Assembly (NCBI RefSeq): GCF_024139115.2
Contig: NC_085141.1
Coordinates: 132,493,822 to 132,557,821 of the forward strand
Direction: 5' to 3'
From: Armigeres subalbatus
Lineage: Eukaryota; Arthropoda; Insecta; Diptera; Culicidae
Length of the DNA: 64,000 nucleotides
Shown here: positions 33,827 to 45,100 of the stretch, one piece after another
Layout: every line of letters begins with the position of its first letter
Numbering within the stretch: the first letter of the stretch is position 1
Position numbers and translations under genes: made by a program
The notes under the pieces: generated by a model
The model's database searches: none
Told to the model about the DNA's origin: nothing
Seen by the model: the letters and a program-made list of their open reading frames with translations, nothing else

Positions 33827-34305
33827 ACCCAGATTAATCCACCTAGCAGTGATGATGCCTTTCTCGTCAAAAGGTCAAAAAAGCTCTTTAGGAGAATAGA
33901 TCACTTTTTTTCGATCATTTTGCATGTTTTTGCATTAGTTAAAATGTATTGCCCCCTTTTCCGGAAATTTTTTTTTTCGGTTTTGAATTTTTTTTCCAAG
34001 GGGAAAAACAATGATTTTTTAATAATTCCGAAATGCAATGTCCGATCGAGCCAATTTTCAATAGCAAACAATGGGACCGCATTCCCCGTCGAATGCAACT
34101 TGTTGCGAGTGAATCGGATAATGCTAAGTTCCAAAAAGTGTGTCTACAAAATTTGTACACATACACACACACATACAGACATCACCTCAATTCGTCGAGC
34201 TGAGTCGATCGGTATATAAAAATCGGCTCTCCGGGCCTCCTATCAAAATTTTATTTTTGAAGCAATGTTATAGCCTTTACGTACACTTAGTGTACGAGAA
34301 AGGCA
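33827..34305 (+). mobile_element. Copy of the ACCCAGATTAATCC repeat
   Basis: Starts ACCCAGATTAATCCACCTAG, then GATGCCTTTCTCG, and ends GTACGAGAAAGGC. It contains one 167-type module (about 34030-34135), a short CACACA run (34158-34172) and the GCTGAGTCGATCGGTATATAA segment. The minus-strand frames in it are shadows. Confidence 0.85.
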
Positions 34306-34601
34306 AAAAGATGTATGGAATCAATATGGCGAATTATTATGTATCGATCGAACTATTAAAATGTTGATGTTTTAGGCTATGAAGGAGAAAGTGTGAGGAA
34401 GCTAATGAGAGTTAACTTAAAGTTAATGAATATCTTCCTTTTGGCTTATACCTACCACAACCCACCACCCATTGTAATAATAAATCTTTGTAGAAAAAGA
34501 AACATTGCTTATATTTATCAAGATCTGGAATTATTCGAGCTACACTACACAACAAATAGCTGGCAAAGAGAATACCGTCCTTCTTTCTAACATCCACGCT
34601 A

Positions 34602-36826
34602 CTAGGAAATCACTAAATCCCAGGTGCTACGTGGCGAGTTTACGCACAAATCCAAACCAACAAGGGCGCCCTTTCGGGCTTCCGTGACGGCCAAGCAGCT
34701 GCCTGACGCAATGTTGTAGACTGGAGTTCCTTTCTGTAAATGAAATCAACATTTTCTGAATCTATTAATTTAAACAAAAAATGCCAAAACATACCGTCTT
34801 TCTATGCTTCCAAGCCTGATCGCCACCCATTTCGTGGCATTTGTTGAGCATCGGTGATCCTTTGGTTGCACTCGAAGGCGCTTCCAAGCACAGTAACTGC
34901 CCGAGCACCAGTTCTGCCCGTTCCGTTTCGTACCACGTCTGCGCTTTTACGCGCAAACAAGGATGCAGCACCAAATGAGATCCTTTCTTCCATAGACTCT
35001 TCTCCTTTGCATCTCCCGTTGTTATACATAAACTGCTATTGCTCAGCCGAATCTGAAAACTGCTTATGTAGTTGCGCTTTCTGGAATGCCACGGTTGGAA
35101 TTTGGGTTGGGATACGTTGCTATCGGTAGTCTTCTCTCCTGGAAGCTTCAACTGAGGGTAAATGTTCTTCAAGTACCACTCGAAGGACTTACAGTCCAGA
35201 CGTTTCCTCAAAGCATGGCGATCGGAAAGATCCCCAGCATCAACATTCTTGGCTTGCGGTTGATTTTCAAAGAAATATTTAATATAATCATCCATCCACA
35301 CTCGCGACAGACGCAACGAATTCCTTATCATCGTATCCGAACCGTCAGGAGATCCGTAGGGCCGTCTTTTACGAAAAACATGTCCAATTCTCGAACAAGG
35401 GACCAACTCGATGGATCCACCGCACTGCCACGTGCGGAATGAGATTTCGAGATTCTCTCCTCCCCATACATCCATACCTGTGTCATATTCACCGAGATCC
35501 TTAAAATACTGCCTGTCCACAGCAAAAAGTCCTCCAGCCATGGTTGGCGATTGGAATGGTCCAACAAAATCACTTTCGTGTGCTAAAGTACCCTTCGGAA
35601 GGTTATCCCACTTAAAATGTAAACCCCAATTGAAGCCTCCCCGTACCAATGGGCTCGACGTGTAAACAAATGTATCGGAGTTAATAATGTCAATCACCGG
35701 CATAGCCAAAATGGTACGATTGAATTTGATCCGCTGCAACAACGGTTCAATCCAATCCACGTTCACCTCAATATGACTATCCAAGAAAATCAACACATCC
35801 CCTGTAGCATTCCGAGATCCATAAACGCGTGATCGCATCAGTCCCTCTCGTTCAGCATTTTTTATCAGTCTTACTTTGCTACTCTTGAGAGCGCTCAATT
35901 CATCTTCCAAATTATCTCGCAATTCGTCCAAATCACTGCAGTCATCGACCAAAACAATCTCCTTCAATAGATAGGAAGGAGTTCGACGTATAACTGAATT
36001 CACCGAACGAATCAACGTCTCCAAGTGTTCATTATAGAAGCACATTATAATAGATGCAGATGGAAGCACTTTATCGTAGCTTTGCTCTTGGCACCTAGAA
36101 CAAAACCTCATTGGAAATTACAATCATTATGACCAACATCAAAATAACTTACAATTTATGTCTCGTATCGGGTACATCCCGGAACGAACCGATCTTATTA
36201 CTGACCAGCACATTAAACGCATGTTTCCTATATCCGACGTCTCTGATGAACTGCTCTTCAGAATTCCGCACCATTCCAAATTCATCCGTTCCATTGGGCA
36301 TTATTGGTTGCAGCTCATCCATTAGCTTATGGCTTATCTTTCTGTATTTCTGTTCCTTTTGGTATCTTCTGTATTTCTCTTTGAAAAAGCTAAAACTTTT
36401 CCCATCTTCTACTTTTCCTTCGAACAAATCTGGTCCCTCAAGATTGTTCTGGTGACCATTTTGGAAGACTGCTTGCTTGTCCACAGTATCCACCTGTTCC
36501 ACTGGTCCAACAACTGGCAATGAATTCTCGTCGTCTTGCCGCAAGCCTTGTTGCAGTGCGGCTAAGGTAGGAGTTGAAGTTACAGAACCAGAACCACTGC
36601 TCAAATTCCAATACAGATATAAGCTGACAGCCCAGGTGAGCGATGCTGCAATCACGCCCCACAGAAACGATTTGCTTACCATCCTTGAGATTCTGTAACG
36701 AATAGAAGTTAATTAATACATATCGCAAAAATCGAAATGCTCCGTACGCTGTATACAGCACCGATAGCGGAAGCACTTTCACTTACAAGACCAAACCACT
36801 TACCTTTTACGTTTGTCTTTCGTCAT
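34602..36826 (-). CDS. Polypeptide N-acetylgalactosaminyltransferase, GALNT11/Pgant35A type (four coding exons)
   Basis: A Golgi type II membrane enzyme that transfers GalNAc from UDP-GalNAc to Ser/Thr, starting mucin-type O-glycans. Minus-strand coding exons: 36826-36804, 36692-36153, 36094-34795 and 34733-34602. Introns are 36693-36803, 36095-36152 (58 bp) and 34734-34794; all have GT-AG ends and keep frame, giving 664 aa. Residues 15-35 are the membrane anchor (SFLWGVIAASLTWAVSLYLY). The GT-A domain has SIIMCFYNE, the DSH motif at about 293 (LDSHIEVN), WGGENLEISFR near 398-408 and HVFRKRRPYGSPDG near 426. A ricin-type lectin domain starts near 532 and ends in exon 4. Motif matches to GALNT11 are close throughout. 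If exon 1 is not used, translation could begin at 36682 (MVSKS), 11 residues shorter. All catalytic motifs are intact. Orthology to Drosophila Pgant35A is inferred. Confidence 0.94.
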
Positions 36827-37346
36827 TTATTTTGATCGTAATTAACAAACTTATGAACAATTACATAAAGCGTTTCATCATTGGTGAAAATTATCGTAAT
36901 ATTTTCGCTTCACAAGATGTTCAAATTTTAATTTTCAAGTTAATAATTCACAGCAAAGCAATGCCAGTCCAATTTTCATGATGGCTCACAACAATCGACT
37001 TCTGTCACTTTCTGACAGAATGAGAAAAATATTTCAGGCTGTTGCTGGGATTGGAGCATCGCGGGAAAAATATCAAAATAATTTAAATTATTTTCCTCCA
37101 TATTCTCTTCTCGAAACCTGGTTGAGCCAATCCATGTAAAAGATAATACACATATTAATGTTATAAGAACATTACTTATACTAACAAACAATCAAAGTTC
37201 GCCTTTAGTAATAGTGTGATAATAGGAAAAATTAAAAGATTGTTTTTAGAAACTTACGACTTTTTTTCTGGAAAAGCTAAATTTTCCCTTCAGAAACAAC
37301 TAGCGCTGATGGACGCACATTTAACACAGTGGACCCGAGCAAAATA
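36827..37346. other. Upstream flank of the GalNAc-transferase gene
   Basis: This AT-rich stretch should hold the 5' UTR and promoter of the minus-strand gene. No TATA box, initiator or other site could be chosen with confidence. The 71-codon minus frame at 36976-37191 has no recognisable domain. Confidence 0.35.
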
Positions 37347-37528
37347 AAATCGTTTTGTAATAAATAAATAAGACTGAAAATCAGTAGTGATTCAGTTTCA
37401 TTCCGAATTTTTTTGATTCTGTTGCAATCGATCGTTTGTAATAAAATCGTTTTGTAATAAATAAATAAGACTGAAAATCAGTAGTGATTCAGTTTCATTC
37501 CGATTTTTTTTGATTCTGTTGCAAAATA
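37347..37528 (+). repeat. Direct duplication, about 97-bp unit
   Basis: The block beginning ATCGTTTTGTAATAAATAAA at 37347 recurs at 37443 with almost no change (GACTGAAAATCAGTAGTGAT in both; one extra T and one A lost near the end). Two copies only. The near-identity indicates a recent tandem duplication. Confidence 0.93.
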
Positions 37529-37599
37529 GCACAGACTTGCTGGTTTCTCCAGCAGTGCACAATGGGGAAATCCGATTTCAAAGGTGGAATAAATTGATA

Positions 37600-38990
37600 A
37601 CTTTCTTCACGAACCACTTACAGAAGAGATCAAGAGCTTATTCGAAAGGGAATTTTGCAAAGAATAATTCAATGAGTGTTTCATGGACTTGGAACGCTTC
37701 TGTATGTAGTTATTGAGAGTACAACTGTGTTGAACTTAATCCTAGAATTAAAAAAACACATTAACAAAGTTAAAAAAAAATGTTATTGAGCTCGTTTTGC
37801 CGTAATACTAAGGACACACCTGTGGTACTTGTACCATGGTACAAGAGAACAAGAAAATTATTCCAAGACTATCTTTGATAAAGACAATAATTGGTATGGT
37901 ACTCATTTCAAGATTCTTGTACCATGGTACTTGTACCGCCAGTGTGTCATTAGTATAATGCCCCATATATCGCGAGGTTCCAAACATTTTGTCATTTTAT
38001 CTTGAAGACATTGTTCTAAAATTGTGTTTATCTCTTCACTGTGGATCCACAAAAGGGCACTAAATGTATTTTGTTGATAAAAGTTGGAAATTTAAGGGAT
38101 TTTGGGGTCAAATAAGCATCAAAGTGCATTTTATGTGCAATTTTCATGTATTCTGTAGAAAAATAGTAATATTTACAGATAAGTGTTGATATTATTGTCT
38201 GAAAGTGTTGAACAGATATTGACAAATGTTTGCCGAACAAAAATTAATGGAATAAATCGTTTCACAAATGTTTTATTTGGTTATTATTTTATTGAGTAAA
38301 AAACGATTTTTAAAAACTTTTGAATAGCACCGATGCCAAACATTTCCAAACCATACCCGATAGCACAACTAAACAATAATAGTCATATATTATGAGTTTT
38401 GATCTGATCATAGATAGGAGGTGATGGGAGATACTCTTTTTTCATACCTTTTTGCCCAAATTCCTCTATGAAATAATATAGCTCAATGATTCTGAGCAAG
38501 GAAATGATGTAGTAATGTTAATTTTATTGATATTTTCCAATGATATAATGAAAATAACAAATAATCATATAGTTCATTAAAATATTGAATTATAGGGGAT
38601 GTAGGGATCATACAGCTCATTTAATGTAACTTTTTATACAAAATAGGATAACATTTTCACGGACGACGCATATAGAAGATTAAGGGCTTATTCGAAAAGG
38701 AGTTTCCCAAGAAATTCTGTGAGAGATGTTTTATAGACGTGAGACACTTCTGTATGTAGTTATTAAGCTCGATTGGCCCCAATGTCCCATACATCACAGT
38801 TTATCATATTTTTTGTGCTTTTATCTTCCAAGTATTGTACTAAAGATGTGTTCTTCTCTTCATTATGGATCTGTAGATAAGCACTATACATGCTTTGTTG
38901 GTAAAAGTTGGAAATTTAAAGGATTTTGGGGTCAAATAAGTATTAAATTGCACTTTACGTGAATTTTTCATGTATTCTGTAAAAATTAAT
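37600..38990 (+). repeat. Two direct copies of a dispersed sequence (37600-38170 and 38660-38990)
   Basis: Shared blocks in order: GAGCTTATTCGAAAGGGA-like, CTTCTGTATGTAGTTATT, GAGCTCG, CCCCATATATC-like, TTTTATCTTGAAGACATTGT-like, GTTGATAAAAGTTGGAAATT, GATTTTGGGGTCAAATAAG and TTCATGTATTCTGTA. The first copy has about 80 extra bases at 37716-37785 and the 146-bp MITE at 37808-37953, absent from the second. The frames at 38028 and 38726 lie in these copies and are probably not genes. Family unknown. Confidence 0.85.
37808..37953. mobile_element. TA-flanked palindromic MITE, 146 bp, with an empty site in window
   Basis: Ends CTAAGGACACACC and the complement (GTGTGTCATTAG), then GGTACTTGTACCATGGTACA on both arms. 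TA flanks at 37806-37807 and 37954-37955. The second copy of the surrounding repeat (38760-38800) lacks it. The sub-repeat GTACCATGGTAC is itself palindromic. Confidence 0.9.
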
Positions 38991-40055
38991 AAAAATATTA
39001 TTATTCTCCCAACATGTTGCGAAACAATAACTAATGAAGTAAATCAATAGATTTTATTGTACGTTTATTGGAACAACAATAAGAAAATTTAATTAGTACA
39101 ATAGAAAAACAATAGAATTGATTGTTCGTCAATAAAATGTATTGTAATTTTATGATATTTTAATGTAATTCTATTGTGTTTTCTATTCGGGAATCTCAAT
39201 TGCAAAGTGGATAAAATGCCGCATTTATACACCAAAACAATTGAAAAATATTTGAATCTCGTAATTCATTTGTGGTTCAAATTTGCAGAAAATAGAACTG
39301 AGCGTTAAACCAGTTTTAATTTTTTGACAGTTGACTGGTATAAAAAGGAATCTAGACTGCTATGGGAAAATTTATGTTTCAGATTCATATTCAAAACGAC
39401 ATCCCCGAACAATTTAGATCACTGCTGATTTCACTCTAACCAGGATCAGTTTTTAGTATAGATAGTAGATGAGCGAAAGCATGGCTGAGTCGGTTTTATG
39501 ACGTCGGCGCATATGACGTCACAGCCCTTAACATTTCCATTGAAATTGTGACGTCATGCTCGTTTGGAGACACGTTTGACAGTTCGTTTGGAGACGGAGG
39601 ATTTATCTTCGCTATCTATATATTCTATATATTCCACTATCTATAGTTTTTAGTAACCAATATTGGTCATTTTTTTCCTAGAAATACTAGAAATACTACA
39701 ATAAGAGATCGGCGACGCCGACGCCATCTTGTTTCCAATTGAACCGTCAAAAGTGGTTCCAATTCTACTTGTTTACATTTTCCATTCACAAGAAGCAAGC
39801 AAAAAGTTCAAGTGATGCCAGTATTATTTTCACAATTTCATGCATTTTCATACGTTGAAATGGCAACGACAGTTTTTCACTCCGCCGGTCTCTGGTTATA
39901 GGGTGGCTAAGAAATACTACACGCTAACTGTCACCTACTCAGTGACTGAGTAAAAGTGTATTACTCTCTCTTTCTATCCCACGGAAATTTTACTCAATTT
40001 CCGTCAAAAGCAGGACAACTCAAAACTATGAGTAATTATCGTAATCGGAGAACGT
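38991..40055. other. AT-rich spacer with two CRE-like octamers
   Basis: 39000-39190 is rich in CAATA/TATTG motifs with partial self-complementarity. TGACGTCA occurs at about 39523-39530 and again near 39549-39556 in a GC-richer 100-bp island (39475-39600). 39915-40015 is a dispersed repeat shared with 58550-58640. No gene. Confidence 0.5.
39915..40015 (+). repeat. Dispersed repeat shared with 58550-58640
   Basis: Both segments have ACACGCTAACT, CACCTACTCAGT, ACTGAGTAAAA, CTCTCTCTTTCTATCCCAC and GAAATTTTACTCAAT. About 90 bp, same orientation, high similarity. Family not identified. Confidence 0.8.
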
Positions 40056-41933
40056 GAATTCCGGGCGGTGGATCCCATAGCGAACACTTCATTCAAGTAC
40101 CACATCTACTATAACGGCGGTGGTACGGAAAGCCTTCATTCCGTTACCAACGATAATGGTTTGCGACTTGTAACCTTTGCTGCTGCTAGAGGGATGGCAA
40201 TAAGCAGTACCTACTTCGCACGTAAGAATATCCGCAAACACACCTGGCAACATCCGAGTGGAGATACTTGCTCACAGATAGACCACGTGCTGGTCGACGG
40301 ACGACATTTCTCGGATGTTATAGATGTAAGGTCCTTCAGAGGTCCGAACATCGACTCGGATCACTATCTTGTAGTTGCGAAAATTCGGGCGCGACTTTCC
40401 AGCGTCACGAATTCACGAAACAACAGAACGATGCGTTTCATTATTCAACGCTTGTCAGTTGAAGGAGTTGTTGAACAGTACCACCAGAAGCTGGGCACGA
40501 AGCTGTGACTACAACAGCGCAGGCATTGTACAGCGACGCCAACGAAATGGTTGGGTTGATGAGGAGTGCCAGCGAGTGATGGGCGAGAAAAATGTTGCTA
40601 GGAGTCGAATGCTAGTGGCTCGTACCCGTTCCAACAGAGAGCGGTACAGTGTAGCTAGGGCAGAAGAGAAACGAATCCACCGCAGAAAAAAAAGCAAAAC
40701 GAAGGGAGTGTGATAGCTGAACCGCAGGAGAACATAGAGAGAAACGATATGCGGAGGTTTTACGCAACTGCCAATGGCGCGCGGCATAAGACTGCGCCAG
40801 TGGCCGCCATGTTCAATGACCGAGAGGGGAATTTGCTGACAGACAAGACTATGGTGGCAGCTAGGTGGAAGGAGCACTTTGAAGCTTTGTTGAACGATGA
40901 AAATGAAGGTGTATTAAGAAGTAGGTCGGCGACGGTCAAGCTGTGGAACCACCAACGCTGGACGAGGTTGAGAAGGCTCTGGAACGAGATGAAAAATAGT
41001 AAAGCTGCTAGGAAGGACGAGATCCTGGTCGAGCTTCTCAAACAAGGAAGTGAGCAGCTGCATCAATCAATCCACCACATTATCCAGAAAATATGGGAGG
41101 ATGAAGAACTGCCTGCCGGCTGGTTGGATGGCCTCATATGCCCAATCCATAAGAAAGGGCACAGACTAGAGTGTACCAATTACAGAGGGATCACCCTTCT
41201 CAACTCGGCGTACAAAATCCTGTCGCGTATCCTGTTTAACAGACTGAGACCGCTTGAGGAGTCCTTCGTCGGCGAATACCAGGTAGGTTTTCGTGAGGGC
41301 TGATCAACGACGGATCAGATGCTTAGCCTGCGGATGATTTTTGATAAATTCCGGGAGTACAACTTGCAGACTCACTATCTGTTCCTTGATTTGAAAGCAG
41401 CGTACGATTCAGTGAAGAGAAATGAGCTGTGACAGATAATATCCGGCGAAACTTATTAGACTAATACGTGCAACGCTTGATGGCTCGAAATCAAGTATTC
41501 GGATTGCAGACGAAGTGTCAACCTCGTTTGTGACCTTAGATTGATTGAAGAAAGCTAATGCAATTTCGAATTTATTGCTAAACATTGCACTCGAAGGAGC
41601 TATTAGGAGATGTGGCTTGCAGAGAAACGGCACTATCATCACACGGTCTCATATGCTCCTGGGCTTTACGGACGACATCGACCTTATCCAGTATTTTGCG
41701 CTCGGTAATGGCGGCGTGAGTTCCATCCAATTTGGCATTCAAGAGGTAGAAAACATTGGAACTCATCAAGTTTGCCTTGATTAAATAATTTTTCAGCATA
41801 AATAAACAGACGTCAACCATTTTGCGTGTCGATACCTGAAAATCAATTCTGGTCCAATTTTCTTTAGAAAATTTCTCTAATAGGTATATGTATTTATTAT
41901 TTACGAATTCCAGGTTTTCCCCTAACGTATGTA

Positions 41934-43613
41934 GAGTAGAGTGGGGCAAGAGTGCGCGTGGGGTAAGAGTACGTTTTCGATTTTTTGAAGTTATTTAAAA
42001 AGATAAACTAGCAGCACTGCATCAGTTTGACAGGTATTCTGACCAACTATTGTCATGTGTAATTGTAAACGATTTGAATAAACGATAAGGGAGATATGAG
42101 GTTAGTTAACTTTTTGGCCATTTTGCTAAAAATAATTGTGTTTTCGCAACTAGTATTCCATTACCATATATACGTTCAATCAGGTGAACATTATACCATT
42201 TCGATAACCTATTGTACACAGTACTTTATGGTGCAGAACATCAATTGGGTTGGTTTTCCAAGAGGTCAAAACCATTAACTGTATACATTTTGGGGCTGTG
42301 GGGTAAAAGTACGCAGGAACGTGTGGGGCAAGAGTACGCATATGAATCTTCAAGTTCTTATGTCAAACCCGTATCTTCGGCCGAAATAAGATTACTTTCG
42401 AAGCGTAAAGTTCAACAACAATCAAAAAGGGATAGAAATCGAAAATTAATAATTAAGTTCTCCTTCTAAGGATAAGCTGAAGTCATTTGGTGTTAGCGAA
42501 CAAAGCGCAAATCATGAAATTGTATTAGGTATTGTTTTACATCTAAACATAGTCTGAAAACATAATTTCATCTAAATGATTTTTTCATTTTATCAAAAGC
42601 AATATCCATTACTTACGCAACGCTTAGGTTACGTGGGGAGGGGTTGCGAGATGTATGTCGATCCATGCATTTTTTTTTTTATTTTTTTTTTTTTATTTTT
42701 TTTTTTTTTTTTTTTATTTTTTTTTTTAGAGGGTTCATACAAAAATTGTAAGATGTGGAGGGGTGTGAAATGGCCAAATTTTGCGTTACGTAATTAGTGG
42801 ACTTTCTTTAAGGATAATGCCTTTGTTTACGCTACGCGAAACCTGATATATTTTTACCTCCTTAGTTTTTTGGTATATTTAGAAAAACACAATGTTTTTT
42901 TCGTATGAAATTTCACATTTCTAGGACCCCCTCCCTCTTTCAAAGTTACGTAATCTTTAAACATTCCACAATATACTTTCAGTAAACATCAGTTAAATGT
43001 TATTAGATCCTTTACGTGTTAATAAATACTTAAAACAGGAATGGAAAAGTGCGCACTTTTACCCCACCCAATGCGCACTCTTACCCCACCGGTGGAGTAA
43101 GAGTGCGTTTTTTAGGTGTCTTGCAATAAGGGTTCTATTAGAACGAATTTAATTATATCCATTATTTTTTTCACTGGGTAACATAAAGGAATAGTATTGC
43201 TTTTTGCATTGAAACTTTTCGTTTCGTCGTTGAAGACAATGACATTTGTCTTCAGCGACTGCTTTCCCGATAGACCTTTTATACATGTTTTTCACTCATG
43301 CATGAATAATACTGTCAAAACTTGCATTTGACAATGAAAAAATCAGCTAAAAGCTCTATTTTTTGACATCGGTGCACTCACACAAACAATCGACATTAAT
43401 TGTCAAAAATCAGGGTTACCAACTTTATAACTTTCACCTTGTCGCCGAGTCTTGCGCTGAGTGCTCGGCGCGGAAACCCACAGTGGGAATAAAATTTCGG
43501 GATTTATTCGCAATATATGAATCGTCGACATTGATTTGATATGCAGAAGCTTGTTTCATAAGGTCTCCATGTTCGATTGAAAACTTAGTGCGTACTCTTG
43601 CCCCACTCTACTC
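41934..43613. mobile_element. TA-flanked 1680-bp element with GAGTAGAGTGGGGCAAGAGT ends
   Basis: Inverted ends GAGTAGAGTGGGGCAAGAGT(G/A)CGC with TA on both sides (41932-41933 and 43614-43615). The terminal phrase GTGGGGCAAGAGT/GTGGGGTAAAAGT recurs several times inside (42298, 42322, 43055-43095) in both orientations. There is no transposase-like frame. It carries a solo MITE (42596-42811) of the family seen at 5385-6950. Probably a non-autonomous DNA element. Confidence 0.82.
42596..42811. mobile_element. Solo, diverged copy of the 5385-6950 MITE
   Basis: Left end has CCATTACTTACGCAACGC; right end GCGTTACGTAATTAGTGGAC. The interior is expanded by a poly(T) tract with occasional A (42669-42727). 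Same orientation of ends as the units at 5385. Confidence 0.75.
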
Positions 43614-43635
43614 TACTGGAAAAAGTATCTACAGA

Positions 43636-43902
43636 ATATATCTAGAGTGCTTTGAGAATAGGTCGTATGTGCAAAAGAGAGTTTCTCTTTGCTTCCTTTC
43701 TCTTTCGACTATTACAGATCTATACTACACTTTACTCCATGTTTCTTGGCAGATGACTAAAGATAATAGCTTTGTCTAGCGTTCTGAAGTGAAAATGTAC
43801 CAAAATATGCAAAACTAGTTTATATATTAGCGAAAGAGAGCGTGACCAAAGAGAGTCTCTCTTCTGCACATACGACCTATTCTCAAAGCAATCTAGATAT
43901 AT
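43636..43902. mobile_element. Foldback element, 267 bp
   Basis: Left arm ATATATCTAGAGTGCTTTGA, then GAATAGGTCGTATGTGCAAA; right arm 43830-43902 is the reverse complement with a few mismatches. The two-strand frames there mirror each other (ECFENRSYVQKR and DCFENRSYVQKR), as expected of inverted arms, so they are not genes. Confidence 0.85.
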
Positions 43903-44631
43903 GGTTGGGCACCGCTCGAAATATGGAATTAGCGAATTCGTTATGTGGAATATGATCGAAAGAAAACTGGCGTTATCTAGCACTTGACTAAAATTCAGCA
44001 ATGAAAAAATTGTGAAGCTGGTTCAGTCCTTAACCAAATTTATGGAAAGATTTTATTTAATTAGATTACTACTATATAGACTACGATCAAACTCAATACG
44101 GTATCAGTAATTTAATCATGTCCTAGCTCTTCCAAAATAGGATAGATTCACGTCTTTCAATACAAACAATCGAAAAAAAAACTTTCAATAATAACTTATA
44201 TTTATGTACTAATTTGTTTATTCGAGCAATGTCTTTGATAGATGGTAGCCCGAATATAACGCATGCCATAATTGAGTACTTATGATTCCAAATTACAATT
44301 TCATAATTCACTGTGATGGCTCATTTAAAATCTCCAGCTTTTAGCAACCTGAATTTTATAGGAAATCAAAAAAACTATACATTCCAAAAGGATAGCACGA
44401 TTGGTTTTCTGCATTTTGCTTTCGCAGATGTTTGACGTTAATTTATTTATCTTGGAAACATCCTTCGGATCAATGCCGACTAGATGAGTTCCAGTGTTTT
44501 CTACCTCTTGAATGTCAAATTTAATGGAACTCACGCCGCCATTACCGCGCGCAAAATACATACTGGATTGGAATAGATCGCAGAGCAGTAGTGGAGGCTT
44601 TTGTCCCACTGAAGAGGGAGACGGCGAGGAT

Positions 44632-44885
44632 CACGTAAAAAAATAACCTTATATGTTTTGGCAAATAACTATTCGAAAATACTTATACTCTTCATTATGC
44701 CACCTAATGAATGATCCCATATCAAAAAGCTAATAACATTCATAAGTTAATGAAAAGTATAAGTTTCGGAAAGTATGTGACTAATGCGATGTATAAGTTT
44801 TTTCTTATACATATCATTAAGCGCCTGCTTTGGCAAAAAAGTATTAGAAATATTAATAATAAATAACATTAATTTTTTTTACGTG
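44632..44885. mobile_element. Small insertion in RTE relic C
   Basis: Ends CACGTAAAAAAA and TTTTTTTTACGTG are complementary. Placed exactly between two halves of an RT frame. About 254 bp, AT-rich, non-coding; family unknown. Confidence 0.7.
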
Positions 44886-45100
44886 TAGGCTTAATCATTA
44901 ACTCTACCAAGACAAAGTACATGGTGGAAGGTAAAGATAGGGGAAGACCTAGTGGTGTTGGTGCAGAAGTAGTGTTTGATGGGGATGTGGTTGAAGTTGT
45001 TAGAGAATTTGTTTACTTGGACAGCTTGTGGCATGTGACAATGTCGTGAAGTGAAAAGACGTATTGCAGCTGCAAATAGGGCCTTTTACCACAGAGAACA

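Larger units (their letters stand above)
41686..44568. mobile_element. Long-inverted-repeat element inserted in RTE relic C
   Basis: Left end ATCCAGTATTTTGCGC, then GGTAATGGCGGCGTGAGTTC and CATTCAAGAGGTAGAAAAC; the right end (44460-44568) is the reverse complement with some changes. The two RT codons on either side are contiguous in related elements, so the insertion boundaries are precise. Similarity extends about 110-150 bp. The minus frame at 44325-44609 is a shadow that crosses into the RT flank. It contains the nested 1680-bp element (41934-43613) and a foldback (43636-43902). No transposase frame. Confidence 0.8.
40056..45100 (+). pseudogene. RTE-type LINE relic C, interrupted by two insertions
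   Basis: The endonuclease end is open from 40068 (VTNDNGLRLVTFAAARGMA, CSQIDHVLVDGRHFSDVID, then IDSDHYLVVAKIRAR). A linker follows (WVDEECQRVMGEKNVARSRM). RT runs from 40760: KNSKAARKDEI (box 1 altered), DEELPAGWLDGLICPIHKKG, YRGITLLNSAYKILSR, then a stop at VGFREG*STTDQM. FLDLKAAYDSV is followed by a frameshift, and LLNIALEGAIRRCGL by the active site as FTDDIDLI (the FADD Ala is Thr). The frame resumes after the first insertion at 44569 (GIDRRAVVEAF) and after a second at 44886 (GLIINSTKTKYMVEGKDRGR, then EFVYLDSL). It ends near 45100. It is 5'-truncated and dead. Confidence 0.85.

Noticed and set aside
34854..35665. Plus-strand frames of 84-118 codons opposite the GalNAc-transferase
   Set aside because: Antisense shadows of a strongly conserved coding exon.
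36438..36782. 114-codon minus frame over the GalNAc-transferase 5' exon
   Set aside because: Different frame from the conserved N-terminal exon and lacks any domain; it crosses the proposed intron.
42669..42730. Phe-rich peptide in the 73-codon frame
   Set aside because: Poly(T) tract inside a MITE.
44325..44609. 94-codon minus frame with GNGGVSSIKFDIQEVENTG, similar to one at 41690
   Set aside because: The similarity is because both lie in the inverted arms of one element. Opposite-strand reading of arms, with no support from a known family.
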